Part shown: positions 7,490-16,851 of the stretch, one piece after another
Layout of the letters: every line of letters begins with the position of its first letter
Position numbering within the stretch: position 1 is the stretch's first letter
Source of the DNA: Arthrobacter nitrophenolicus
GTDB lineage: Bacteria; Actinomycetota; Actinomycetes; Actinomycetales; Micrococcaceae
DNA length: 50,289 nucleotides
Assembly: GCF_000332815.1 (NCBI RefSeq)
Contig: NZ_AOFD01000031.1
Coordinates: 1-50,289, forward strand
Direction of reading: 5' to 3'
Position numbers and translations under genes: made by a program
Notes under the pieces: generated by a model
The model's database searches: none
What the model was told of the DNA's origin: nothing
Seen by the model: the letters and a program-made list of their open reading frames with translations, nothing else

Positions 7490-9158
7490 TGACCTCCTCC
7501 CGCGGTCCGGACGGGTGGCACCACGGTGTCCCCGCCCATGACGGCCTGAATGTACGGCGTCCGGTCCAGCATGTCTTCAGCCGCCCGGTCGGACAGTCCG
7601 AAGAGCGGCCCGGCGAAGACGGTAAGGGACACGCCCAGCGCCACCAGGCCCAGCGTGGAGCCCACCATGGTCCGCGGCAGCAGCGTTGCGGAGCGGGTGG
7701 CGCTGGTCCGGGAGGTCAGCAGCATGCCGGTCCGGCGGGCACCGCCATCCTGGCGCCCTTCCCCCTGGACCTGCCCGTCCGCCTGTGCGTCCTCGTCCGG
7801 CCCTGCCAGCAGCACCGGGTCCGGGTGCTCGGCATCGGACGGCCGGCGCCAGAACGCGCGGTTCCAGACCCTGGCCACTGCCAGCAGCGTCAGCAGGCTG
7901 GTGAGGACGCCGCCGATCACCAGTGCGTAGGCAAGGGGCGTTCCCAGTTCGATGCCGGCCTGCATTAGTCCCACCTTGCCCAGGAACCCGGAGAACGGCG
8001 GGATGCCGGCAAGGTTCATGCCGGGGATGAAGAACAGCAGCGCCAGGAGCGGCGAGAGCTTGGCCAGCCCGCCCAGGCGGTCCACGGAGGAGCTTCCGCC
8101 GCGGCGTTCGATCAGCCGGTCACCAGGAACAGGCTGGTCTGGATGGTGATGTGGTGGGCAACGTAGAAGACCGCCGCGCCCAGTCCCGCCACCGAGGACA
8201 TGGCCAGCCCGAACACCATGTAGCCGATGTGGCTGACCAGGGTGAAGGAGAGGAGACGCTTGATGTCGCTCTGCGCCAGGGCACCCAGGATTCCCACCAC
8301 CATCGTCAGCAGCGCCGCCACCATCAGGGGCGTGTTCAGCGAGTCCCCGGGAAACAGCAGGGTTTCCGTACGGACCATGGCGTAGACGCCCACTTTGGTC
8401 AGCAGGCCGGCGAACACCGCGGTGACGGGGGCCGGGGCCGTGGGGTAGGAGTCGGGCAGCCAGAAGGACAGCGGGAAAACGGCCGCCTTGATGCCGAACG
8501 CCACCAGCAGCATCACGTGCAGGAGGGTCCTGGTGCCCTGGTCCAGTTCCCCCAGCTTGAGCGCGAGGTCCGCCATGGTCACGGTGCCGGTGGCCCCGTA
8601 CACCATGGCAATGGAGATCAGGAACAGCACCGAGGACACCACTGACACCACCACGTAGGTGACGCCTGCGCGGATCCGGGGGCCAGTCCCGCCGAGGGTC
8701 ATCAGCACGTAGCTTGCGGTCAGCAGGATCTCGAAGCCGACGTACAGGTTGAACAGGTCACCGGAGAGGAACGCGTTGGACACGCCGGCCACCAGGATCA
8801 GGTAGGTGGGGTGAAAGATCGAGACCGGCGCGTCGTGGTCGCCGTCGGCCATGCCCTGGCCGGTGGCGTACACCAGCACGGCCAGGCTCACCGCGGACGA
8901 GACCACCAGCATCAGCGATGAGAACTGGTCCACCACCATCACGATGCCCCACGGCGGCAGCCAGCCCCCGATGGTCACCGCCACGGTGCCGCCGTCCCAC
9001 ACATGGGCCAGCAGGAGGCATTCGAGCAGCAGGGTCAGGGACAGCAAACCGATGCTGACGGCCTGCTGCGCCCGGGAATGCCGGATCAGCATGAAGGTCA
9101 GGGCAGCACCCAGGATGGGAAGTACGACGGCGAGCGGGGCAAAGCTTGCGATGTTCAC
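7486..9158 (-). pseudogene. mrpD: mrpD, Na+/H+ antiporter subunit D, frameshifted as read
   Basis: The two halves of MrpD lie in different frames: 9158-8112 (348 residues, ending ITIQTSLFLVTG then stop) and the C-terminal part to 7486 (from LIERRGG through IPPFSGFLGKVG). They join if one C is restored near 8115 (GGCTGATC read as GGCCTGATC), giving about 557 residues, the normal MrpD size. MrpD is a proton-translocating antiporter subunit related to complex I NuoN/M and is essential for Mrp. The GTG start at 9158 is supported by a GTGA overlap with mrpC. The rest of the operon is intact, so a sequencing deletion is more likely than a real mutation. Confidence 0.88.
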
Positions 9159-9751
9159 TTTCCGCCTTCTTCCGGGCCGGGCTCCACGTTCCGGGAGCCG
9201 GGTTTTTCCTCGGCAGCGGCATCCTCGGCCGGCATTTCGCGGCCGCCGGCCACGAGGGTGGCCGTGCCGGCGGCACGCCCGCCGTCACCGGCCGGGCGGT
9301 GGTCGGAGATGTCCCGGCCGTCACCGCCCAGCATGGTGAGCGGAAACTCGGAGGTCTCCGCCGGGATTTCGGCATCGTCCTCGGCATCGAAGCTGGGGGT
9401 CTCGGCGACGCGAAGGTCTTCCACGTCATCCTGGATCTCATCGCGCCGGGCAAGCACCCAGGTCCGGTAGATGATGCCGAGCATAAAGGCTGTGACCGCG
9501 AAGGAGATCACGATGGAGGTCAGGATCAGCGCCTGCGGCAGGGGGTCGTTGTAGTCCTCGGCCGCAATGTCCTTGGAGTACAGCGGAGCCAGTCCGGCGT
9601 ATCCGCCGGTGGCGAGGATCAGCAGGTTGGTGGCATTGGCGAGCAGCATCAGCCCCAGCAGCACCCGGGTGAGGCTGCGTTCGAGGATGAGGTAGATACC
9701 GCAGGCGTACAGGGCACCCATGATGATCAGCAGGGTCAGGTTGACGCTCAT
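9155..9751 (-). CDS. mrpC: Na+/H+ antiporter subunit C (MrpC/MnhC)
   Basis: A 198-residue protein. The first 110 residues hold three membrane segments with YLILERSLTRVLLGLMLLANATNLLIL, homologous to NuoK, and DPLPQALILTSIVISFAVTAF, both standard for MrpC. The remaining 85 or so residues form an acidic, low-complexity cytoplasmic tail (DAEDDAEIPAETSEF and onward) that is absent from the Bacillus protein, which is about 110 residues. Start and stop overlap mrpA and mrpD by four bases each. Confidence 0.93.
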   Translation of the reverse strand: MSVNLTLLIIMGALYACGIYLILERSLTRVLLGLMLLANATNLLILATGGYAGLAPLYSKDIAAEDYNDPLPQALILTSIVISFAVTAFMLGIIYRTWVLARRDEIQDDVEDLRVAETPSFDAEDDAEIPAETSEFPLTMLGGDGRDISDHRPAGDGGRAAGTATLVAGGREMPAEDAAAEEKPGSRNVEPGPEEGGK

Positions 9752-12700
9752 GTTTTGCCCTTCGCTGTGGTTTCCGCCGGAATGCCGTCCGGCTCCTGGT
9801 CCTCGGCGGGAGCGGCTGCGCGTTCCTCGAAGTGCTCGTCGATTTCGGCGCCGAGGCTGCGCAGGACGTCGAGCACCAGCCCCACCACCACGATGTAGAC
9901 ACCGATATCGAAGATGGTGGAGGTGACGAACTTGATGTCGCCGAAGACGGGCAGCCAGAACTGGATGATGGCGGTCTGGAACACCTGGCCGCCCAGCAGG
10001 AGCGGGACCACGCCCGAGGCCGCGGCGATGGCCAGCCCGATGCCCAGCAGTGCCCCGGCGCTGACGGGGGTCGCCTCCCGCAGTTCAAACCGCCCGCCGG
10101 CGAGGTAGCGGATGGTGAGGGCAAGTCCGGCCGTCAGGCCGCCCGCGAATCCGCCGCCGGGAAGGTTGTGGCCTGCCAGCAGCAGGTACAGCGAGAAGAT
10201 CACCAGGGAGTGGAAGACCAGGCGGGTGACCACCTCGAAGATGATGGACCGGCGCTCCGGCGCGAGGGTCCGCCCGGCCACCAGCCAGGCGTCCCGGGTG
10301 GCGGAAGCGAATTTCCTGCTGATGGCCAGGGCCGCGCCGTCCCGGCTCCCGGGATCGACGCCATGGTGGCGCCCCACGGATCCCTCGGCCACCGACGCGG
10401 ACATCAGGATCCGGTCGCCCCGGCCGCGGACGAAGATCAGGCTTGCCACACCAGTGGCGGCGAGCGCCAGGACGGTGATCTCCCCGAAGGTGTCCCACGC
10501 CCGGATGTCCACGAGCGTCACGTTCACGATGTTCAGCCCGCCGCCGCCTTCATAGGCCAGTTGCGGGAACTCCAGCGAGACGGGAGTGGCGATGCGCGCT
10601 CCCATGGCGAAGATCGCGGCGAACACCATGGTGGTACCGAATCCCAGGCCGATCAGGACGCGGACCACCCGGTACTTTCCGCCGGTGCGGTCACGGAGTT
10701 CGGCCGGCAGGCTGCGCATGGCCAGCACGAAGGCCACCAGGATGATGGTCTCCACCAGCATCTGGGTAAGGGCCAGGTCCGGGGCGCCCTGCAGGGCGAA
10801 CATCAGGGCAATGCCGTAACCGGTGACGGACACCATCAGGACTGCCAGGAAGCGCTTGTTCGCCTTGACCGCGGCCAGGGCGCCGATCACGATGCCGGCT
10901 CCCACCACGAGCTGGAGCGGCGAGCCGGGATCCACCAGGTAGAGGCCCTCGGGAAGCGGTTTGCGGGCGGCGAGGATGGCGGCCAGGGGCAGCACGAACG
11001 CCACGCTGAGGATGACGGCCAGGTAGTAGTAGAGCGAACCGCGCTGGGTGCGGCCGGTAACCCAGACGGCAATGTCGTCCAGGGCGCCGATGGTCAGCTG
11101 GTAGGCGCGGTCGGCGTCCACCCAGGCCGGCACCTTGGACTGCAGCCGCACGACGGCATTCCGGCCGAAGTACATTGCCAGGCCCAGCGCGAAGGTCAGC
11201 GCTGTCAGGCCCAGCGCGGGGGTGAAGCCGTGCCACAGCGCCAGGTGCCTTGCCTGCTCAGCCGGGGTGCCGGCGTCGGGCGCCGTGGATGCGAACAGTG
11301 CAGCGTAGGGCTGGAGCCAGGCGTCGACGGGGACCGGCCAGAGCCCGTACACGACGGTGAGGAGGCTCAGGATGGCGGGGGCGGCCAGGAAGGACGGCCG
11401 GATTGCCTTGAACGGGGTGGGCTCCACGCCCGGCTTGGTGGCGAACGCCCCCCACATGAAGCGCGCGCTGTAGGCGAACGTGAGGATGGATCCCAGCACG
11501 ATTCCGCCAAGGACCACCGCTCCCCACGGCCCGGCGGCAGGGTCTTCGGCGTGGTGCACGAAGGCCTCCAGCACCGATTCCTTCGCCACGAACCCGGCCA
11601 GCAGCGGGACGCCCGCCATGGACGCGGCACCGACGCCCGCCACGATGCCCAGGGCGCGGGAGGACCGGAAGACGCCGGAAAGCTTTCCGACGTCGCGGGT
11701 GCCGGACTGGTGGTCGATGATGCCCACCACCAGGAAGAGGGTGGCTTTGAACAGGCCGTGGGCCAGCAGCATCGCCAGTCCGGCCAGGGCGGCATCGGGC
11801 GTGCCCAGCCCCACCACCATAGTGAGGAAGCCCAGCTGGCTGACGGTCCCGTACGCGAGGATGAGCTTGATGTCTGTCTGGCGGAGCGCGCGGTAGCCGC
11901 CCACCAGCATGGTGGCCAGGCCCAGCCCCAGCACCACCGGCTGCCAGTAGGCCGTTTCGGAGAAGCCCGGCGCGAGCCGCGCCACCAGGTAGATGCCGGC
12001 TTTCACCATGGCCGCGGCGTGCAGGTACGCGCTGACGGGAGTGGGGGCTGCCATGGCTCCGGGGAGCCAGAAGTGGAAGGGAACCAGCGCCGACTTGGTG
12101 ATGGCACCGACGAGGACAAGCACGACGGCGGCGCTCACCATGGGGCCGGACGCTCCGCCCGCCAGGGCGGGAGCCTGGCCGAGGATCGCGGAGATGCGGT
12201 ACGTTCCGGCGGCATGCCCCAGCATGATCAGGCCCACCAGCATGGCCAGGCCGCCTGCCGTGGTGACCATCAGGGCCTGCAGGGCAGACCGGCGCGCTGC
12301 CAGCCTGGTCCGGGCGAACCCGATCAGGAGGTAGGACAGGATGGTGGTGAGTTCCCAGAAGATGAAAAGCAGCAGCAGGTCATCCGCCACCACCAGGCCG
12401 AACATGGCGCCGGCGAAGGCCAGGAGCTGGGCTCCGAATGCTCCGAGGTCCTGGTCCTTCCGCTTGAAGTACCGCCCGCAGTAGGCCAGCACCAGGGAAC
12501 CGACGCCCAGCACCAGCAGCGACATCACCCAGGCCAGCGCATCCAGGCGGAAGGCGAATTCGAGGTGCAGGCCGGGAATCCACGGAAAGACCTCGGCCAC
12601 AGCACCGGCTGCCGAGTAGACGGGTGCGTGCTGGAAAAGGAGCCAGGCGAAGGAACCTGCAGGGACAACAGCCAGGGCGTAGAACGCATTGCGGCCCCAG

Positions 12701-12762
12701 GCCCGGAAGAGAAGCGGCGCCAGGACAGCCACCGAAAAGTGCACGGCAAGGACTGTTACCAC
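9748..12762 (-). CDS. mrpA: Na+/H+ antiporter subunit A fused with MrpB domain
   Basis: A 1004-residue polytopic protein starting at GTG 12762 (GGAGAA just upstream). Residues 1-480 are the NuoL-like proton-translocating domain (FIFWELTTILSYLLIGF; KSALVPFHFWLPGAMAAPTPVSAYLHAAAMVKAG). The middle carries the MrpA-specific extension (GYGIALMFALQGAPDLALTQMLVE). The last 160 residues are an MrpB domain (NLPGGGFAGGLTAGLALTIRYLAGG), so A and B are one polypeptide, as in many actinobacteria and in group 2 Mrp systems. It is the first gene of the operon; together with C-G it forms the Na+/H+ exchanger for salt and alkaline pH tolerance. Confidence 0.95.
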   Translation of the reverse strand: MVTVLAVHFSVAVLAPLLFRAWGRNAFYALAVVPAGSFAWLLFQHAPVYSAAGAVAEVFPWIPGLHLEFAFRLDALAWVMSLLVLGVGSLVLAYCGRYFKRKDQDLGAFGAQLLAFAGAMFGLVVADDLLLLFIFWELTTILSYLLIGFARTRLAARRSALQALMVTTAGGLAMLVGLIMLGHAAGTYRISAILGQAPALAGGASGPMVSAAVVLVLVGAITKSALVPFHFWLPGAMAAPTPVSAYLHAAAMVKAGIYLVARLAPGFSETAYWQPVVLGLGLATMLVGGYRALRQTDIKLILAYGTVSQLGFLTMVVGLGTPDAALAGLAMLLAHGLFKATLFLVVGIIDHQSGTRDVGKLSGVFRSSRALGIVAGVGAASMAGVPLLAGFVAKESVLEAFVHHAEDPAAGPWGAVVLGGIVLGSILTFAYSARFMWGAFATKPGVEPTPFKAIRPSFLAAPAILSLLTVVYGLWPVPVDAWLQPYAALFASTAPDAGTPAEQARHLALWHGFTPALGLTALTFALGLAMYFGRNAVVRLQSKVPAWVDADRAYQLTIGALDDIAVWVTGRTQRGSLYYYLAVILSVAFVLPLAAILAARKPLPEGLYLVDPGSPLQLVVGAGIVIGALAAVKANKRFLAVLMVSVTGYGIALMFALQGAPDLALTQMLVETIILVAFVLAMRSLPAELRDRTGGKYRVVRVLIGLGFGTTMVFAAIFAMGARIATPVSLEFPQLAYEGGGGLNIVNVTLVDIRAWDTFGEITVLALAATGVASLIFVRGRGDRILMSASVAEGSVGRHHGVDPGSRDGAALAISRKFASATRDAWLVAGRTLAPERRSIIFEVVTRLVFHSLVIFSLYLLLAGHNLPGGGFAGGLTAGLALTIRYLAGGRFELREATPVSAGALLGIGLAIAAASGVVPLLLGGQVFQTAIIQFWLPVFGDIKFVTSTIFDIGVYIVVVGLVLDVLRSLGAEIDEHFEERAAAPAEDQEPDGIPAETTAKGKT

Positions 12763-12944
12763 TGGATTCTCCGCAACGTCAGGGATTCGATTGTCAAAAG
12801 TAAAGCAGGCGGCAAAAAGTAAGGTTCGGGAACAGGCAGTTTATCAAGTCTCTTTTGCCTCCGCCCCGCATCGGGTAACATGACCGCCGCCTCCCCCGGC
12901 ATTCCGGGGCAGGGTCCGCGCCGTGTTCGCCCTCGGCGGATACG

Positions 12945-14357
12945 ATGCATCGTATGAACAGCGCCAGCGCTCCGGGGGCCATGCAGCCGGCCTCGGACCT
13001 TGAATCAGGCCAGCACGCCTCCAATAAGGGCAGAATCCTGGCCTGGGCTTCCTGGGACTGGGGCTCCGCGGCCTTCAACGCCGTGATGACAACCTTCGTC
13101 TTCACCGTCTACCTGACCTCCAGCGCCTTTGGCGGGGAAGATCAGGCGTCCGCCGTGCTCGGCGCTGCCCTTACCGTGGCGGGCTTGGCCATCGCCCTGC
13201 TGGCCCCCGTGACCGGGCAGCGTTCCGATGCGGGCGGCCGGCGGAAGCTCTGGTTGGGTGTGAACACCGCGGCCGTCGCCGTCCTGACCGCCTTGTGCTT
13301 CTTCGTGTTTCCGCGGCCCGAATTCCTGCTCCTGGGCGTGTCCCTGATCGCGCTGGGAAACATCTTCTTCGAGTTCGCCGGCGTCAACTACAACGCCATG
13401 CTCGCCCAGATATCCACGCCCCGGAACATCGGCAGGGTCAGCGGTTTTGGCTGGGGTGCGGGATACCTGGGCGGAATCGTGGCCCTGCTGGCCGTCCTGC
13501 AGTTGTTCGTCCAGCCCAGTTTCGAGTGGTTCGGCGCGTCCACGGAGGACAGCCTGAACATTCGCCTGGTGGCCGTTTTCTCCGCCTTGTGGTTCTTCGT
13601 ATTCGCCCTGCCCGTGCTGTTCGCCGTCCCCGAACTGCCCCGCACAGGCAAGGGCAGGCAACTGGGCTTCCTGGCCAGCTACGGTCTGCTGGTGCGGCGG
13701 ATCAAGGCGATCTATGCCACCAGCCCGCACACCATCTACTTCCTGCTGGCAAGCGCCGTATTCCGTGACGGGCTTGCCGCGGTCTTCACGTTTGGCGGGA
13801 TCATCGCGGCCGGAACCTTCGGCTTCGAGCTCTCCCAGGTCATCTTCTTCGCCATTTTCGGGAATGTGGTGGCGGCGGTGGGGGCCGTGATCGGCGGATT
13901 CCTGGATGACCGGGTGGGACCGAAGGCCGTCATCATCGGTTCCCTGCTCGGCCTGCTGGCCGCGGGCACCGTGATCCTGGTCCTTGGCAACGGCGAGTAC
14001 GTCTTCTTTGGCATGGCCTGGGCAGGCAGCACCACGTTCTGGGTGTTCGGCCTTTTCCTCTGCCTGTTCGTGGGTCCCGCCCAGTCCTCGTCGCGCGCGT
14101 ACCTGGCGCGGCTGGCACCACACGGCGAGTCGGGTGAACTTTTCGGCCTGTATGCCACCACCGGCCGTGCCGTCAGCTTCCTTGCTCCAGCCTTGTTCAC
14201 CCTCTGCATTGCCGTTGCCACGCCGCTGGTTCCTGCCGGCGAGGCCCAGCGCTGGGGGATCCTGGGCATCATGGTGGTCCTCCTGGCCGGCCTGCTGGTC
14301 CTGCTCCCGGTGAAAGCGCCGGACGAGGCGCCTATTGCGGTTGTTCCGGCGGCCTGA
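12945..14357 (+). CDS. MFS transporter, UMF1 (Atg22-like) family
   Basis: A 470-residue protein with about twelve membrane segments. WASWDWGSAAFNAVMTTFVFTVYL and the loop APVTGQRSDAGGRRKLWL fit the UMF1 (unknown major facilitator) family, related to yeast Atg22. Atg22 exports amino acids from the vacuole; bacterial substrates are unknown. Two starts are possible: ATG 12945, or ATG 12954, which sits 7 nt after TACGAT (12941-12946) and would be a leaderless start. It is divergent from mrpA with about 180 nt between them. Confidence 0.78.
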   Translation: MHRMNSASAPGAMQPASDLESGQHASNKGRILAWASWDWGSAAFNAVMTTFVFTVYLTSSAFGGEDQASAVLGAALTVAGLAIALLAPVTGQRSDAGGRRKLWLGVNTAAVAVLTALCFFVFPRPEFLLLGVSLIALGNIFFEFAGVNYNAMLAQISTPRNIGRVSGFGWGAGYLGGIVALLAVLQLFVQPSFEWFGASTEDSLNIRLVAVFSALWFFVFALPVLFAVPELPRTGKGRQLGFLASYGLLVRRIKAIYATSPHTIYFLLASAVFRDGLAAVFTFGGIIAAGTFGFELSQVIFFAIFGNVVAAVGAVIGGFLDDRVGPKAVIIGSLLGLLAAGTVILVLGNGEYVFFGMAWAGSTTFWVFGLFLCLFVGPAQSSSRAYLARLAPHGESGELFGLYATTGRAVSFLAPALFTLCIAVATPLVPAGEAQRWGILGIMVVLLAGLLVLLPVKAPDEAPIAVVPAA

Positions 14358-14425
14358 ATCCGGGCAGGACTTCCGGGCTCACTGACCGCACCCCACGGGC
14401 GCCCCCGGAAGACTAGGCTTGAAGC

Positions 14426-14908
14426 ATGAACGTGGATGAGACCAACCTTCCGGGCCTTGGCCTGCGGAAGGATTTCATGACAGCCTCCGGCCGCCGAATC
14501 GGCGTGGTGGAGCTGCGCGAGGGTCAGACGGAACTCATCATCTCCACCTGGGATGATCCCGATACCTGCCAGGCGTCCATTCCGCTGACCAGCGACGAAG
14601 CAGCCACCCTGGGCAACCTCCTGGGCGGGCAGCACCTGGCCATGAAGCTGACCGAAGAGCACAAGGACTACCCCGGAATTGTCACCCGGCAGTTCTCGAT
14701 CGCTCCCGACTCCCCGTTCCAGAACCAGCCCATGGGTAAGGCATGCATCCGCACCCGGTGCGGCGTGTCCATCGTGGCCATCATGCGTGAAGGTGAGGTG
14801 CTCCCCTCGCCGGGCCCCGACGCCGTCCTCCACACCGGGGACCTGCTGGTGGCAGTCGGAACGCAGGAAGGTCTCGACGCGGCAGCCGATATCCTGCGCC
14901 ACGGCTGA
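14426..14908 (+). CDS. cation:proton antiporter regulatory subunit, TrkA-C (RCK_C) domain
   Basis: A 160-residue soluble protein. The first 70 residues form a small domain (RKDFMTASGRRIGVVELREGQTELIIS) typical of KhtT-like subunits. The second half is a TrkA-C/RCK_C domain ending in HTGDLLVAVGTQEGLDAAADIL. In Bacillus, KhtT gates the KhtU K+/H+ antiporter in response to ligands and pH. TAGGCT lies 7 nt before the ATG, so the transcript may be leaderless. The antiporter follows 5 nt after the stop. Confidence 0.87.
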   Translation: MNVDETNLPGLGLRKDFMTASGRRIGVVELREGQTELIISTWDDPDTCQASIPLTSDEAATLGNLLGGQHLAMKLTEEHKDYPGIVTRQFSIAPDSPFQNQPMGKACIRTRCGVSIVAIMREGEVLPSPGPDAVLHTGDLLVAVGTQEGLDAAADILRHG

Positions 14909-14913
14909 GTCCT

Positions 14914-16098
14914 ATGGACCCGCTGGCCCTGACCCTCATTGAACTGGGGGCCGTTGTGTTCTGCCTCGGCCTGTTGGCCAGGCTGGCCGGACGGATCGCA
15001 ATGTCACCCATCCCGCTCTACCTCCTGGGCGGGCTCGCTTTCGGCGCAGGCGGCATCGTCAAGCTTGAGGGGATGCACGAATTCGCCCACATCAGCAGCG
15101 AAATCGGGGTAATCCTGCTGCTGCTTATGCTCGGGCTGGAATATACGGCAACCGAGCTCTTCACGGGCCTGCGCCGGTCCTGGCAGGGCGGTGTGCTCGA
15201 CTTGGTACTGAACTTCCTGCCCGGTGCCGCGCTGGCCTACCTGCTGGGCTGGGGCGGTGTGGGGGCCATGGTGCTGGGCGGCGTCACGTACATCTCCTCA
15301 TCGGGAATTGCGGCCAAGGTCATCACCGACCTCGGCCGGCTGGGAAACCGGGAAACGCCCGTGGTGCTGTCCATCCTGGTGTTCGAAGACCTGGCCATGG
15401 CCGTCTACCTGCCTGTCTTGACCACCATCCTGGCCGGGGTCAGTTTCCTCGGCGGGCTCACCAGCGTGGGCATCGCGCTTGCAGTCGTGAGTGTGGTCCT
15501 GATGGTTGCGCTGCGGCACGGGCATCACGTGTCCAGGGCCGTCCACAGCGAGAACTCGGAAGTGTTCCTCCTGAACGTCCTTGGTGCCGCGCTGCTCGTG
15601 GCCGGACTCGCTTCAGCCATGCAGGTATCCGCCGCGGTGGGGGCGTTCCTGCTCGGCATCGCCATTTCCGGCGCCACAGCCCACAACGCCACCCGCATCC
15701 TTGAACCGCTGCGGGACCTGTTCGCGGCAATCTTCTTTGTGGCGTTCGGGCTCAACACCGATCCTTCGTCCATCCCTCCGGTACTGGGATGGGCCCTGGT
15801 GCTGGCCGTCATCACCGCCGCCACCAAGATGGTCACGGGCGTCTGGGCCGCGAAGCGTGCTGGCATTGCCCGGCGCGGCCGCTTCCGTGCCGGAGCAGCG
15901 CTGATCGCCCGCGGCGAGTTCTCGATCGTGATCGCCGGCCTGGCAGTGGCGTCGGGAGCGGTACCAAATGAACTTGCAGCCCTGGCAACGGCCTACGTGC
16001 TGATCATGGCCGTGCTGGGCCCGCTGGCGGCGCGCTACGTCGAACCTCTGGTCGGCGCAGCCGGCGGCGGCAGGCAGGGAGTTCCGGCGAAGGCGTAA
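14914..16098 (+). CDS. monovalent cation:proton antiporter-2 family protein (KhtU/Kef-like)
   Basis: A 394-residue membrane protein with about twelve segments. It has the CPA2 features: LGLEYTATELF, GGVTYISSSGIAAKVITDLGRLGNRETPVVLSILVFEDLAMAVYLP, and a GEFSIVIAGLA segment late in the protein. No C-terminal nucleotide-binding RCK domain is present, because it is supplied by the separate gene just upstream. The pair is expected to expel K+ (or another monovalent cation) in exchange for protons under alkaline stress or on exposure to toxic metabolites. Confidence 0.9.
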   Translation: MDPLALTLIELGAVVFCLGLLARLAGRIAMSPIPLYLLGGLAFGAGGIVKLEGMHEFAHISSEIGVILLLLMLGLEYTATELFTGLRRSWQGGVLDLVLNFLPGAALAYLLGWGGVGAMVLGGVTYISSSGIAAKVITDLGRLGNRETPVVLSILVFEDLAMAVYLPVLTTILAGVSFLGGLTSVGIALAVVSVVLMVALRHGHHVSRAVHSENSEVFLLNVLGAALLVAGLASAMQVSAAVGAFLLGIAISGATAHNATRILEPLRDLFAAIFFVAFGLNTDPSSIPPVLGWALVLAVITAATKMVTGVWAAKRAGIARRGRFRAGAALIARGEFSIVIAGLAVASGAVPNELAALATAYVLIMAVLGPLAARYVEPLVGAAGGGRQGVPAKA

Positions 16099-16142
16099 GC
16101 GCGGTGCCTGCGGAATGAGGTGGCTGCCGGATCCGGAGCCGG

Positions 16143-16718
16143 CTAGATGCTGGTGCGGTGGAAGTTCAGGTGGCTGCGGCTTGCGGTGGGCCCGCGCTGG
16201 CCCTGGTAGCGGTTTCCGTACTCGCCCTGGCCGTAGGGGTACTCCGCGGACGATGTCAGCCGGAAGAAGCACAACTGGCCGATCTTCATGCCCGGCCACA
16301 GTTTGATGGGTAACGTGGCCATGTTGGACAGCTCAAGGGTGACGTGCCCTGAGAAGCCGGGGTCGATGAATCCGGCGGTGGAGTGCGTCAGCAGGCCCAG
16401 CCGGCCCAGCGAGGACTTGCCCTCCAGCCGGGCAGCGATATCGTCCGGCAGCGTGACGGTTTCGTAGGTGGAGCCCAGGACAAACTCCCCCGGGTGCAGG
16501 ATGAAGGCTTCGTCCTCTTCGACTTCCACCAGCCGCGTCAACTCAGGCTGCTCCTGCGCGGGGTCGATGTGCGCGTACTTATGGTTGTCGAACAACCGGA
16601 AGAACTTGTCGATCCGCACATCCACGGACGACGGCTGCACCATCGCGGGATCGTAGGGTTCCAGGACGATCCGCTGGGAATCAATTTCGGCACGAATATC
16701 GCGGTCAGAGATCAGCAC
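16143..16718 (-). CDS. dcd: dCTP deaminase (probably bifunctional dCTP deaminase/dUTPase)
   Basis: A 191-residue trimeric-type enzyme of pyrimidine deoxynucleotide synthesis. Visible are [24 protein letters not shown], the catalytic/binding loop [34 protein letters not shown], and a C-terminal [15 protein letters not shown] segment that closes over the phosphates. The HSTAGF form and the length resemble the Mycobacterium tuberculosis enzyme, which both deaminates dCTP and hydrolyses dUTP to dUMP; bifunctionality here is inferred from that similarity. Monocistronic, convergent with the Kht-like antiporter gene. Confidence 0.95.
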   Translation of the reverse strand: MLISDRDIRAEIDSQRIVLEPYDPAMVQPSSVDVRIDKFFRLFDNHKYAHIDPAQEQPELTRLVEVEEDEAFILHPGEFVLGSTYETVTLPDDIAARLEGKSSLGRLGLLTHSTAGFIDPGFSGHVTLELSNMATLPIKLWPGMKIGQLCFFRLTSSAEYPYGQGEYGNRYQGQRGPTASRSHLNFHRTSI

Positions 16719-16851
16719 CGTCCCAAATTACCGTATGGCTTATCCACACCAATATTTTTCCGTTGTTGCTGTGGCCTCATGGGGCTAATGTTGCCTCAGA
16801 TACTCAGGCGCCGGATGGTCTCCCGGATGGCCCAACAGAGCTGGGGATGTT

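Noticed and set aside
9832..12822. 996-codon plus-strand open frame
   Set aside because: It lies opposite mrpA and its product is a Gly/Gln/His/Asp-rich composition with no fold; high GC at third positions creates long antisense frames.
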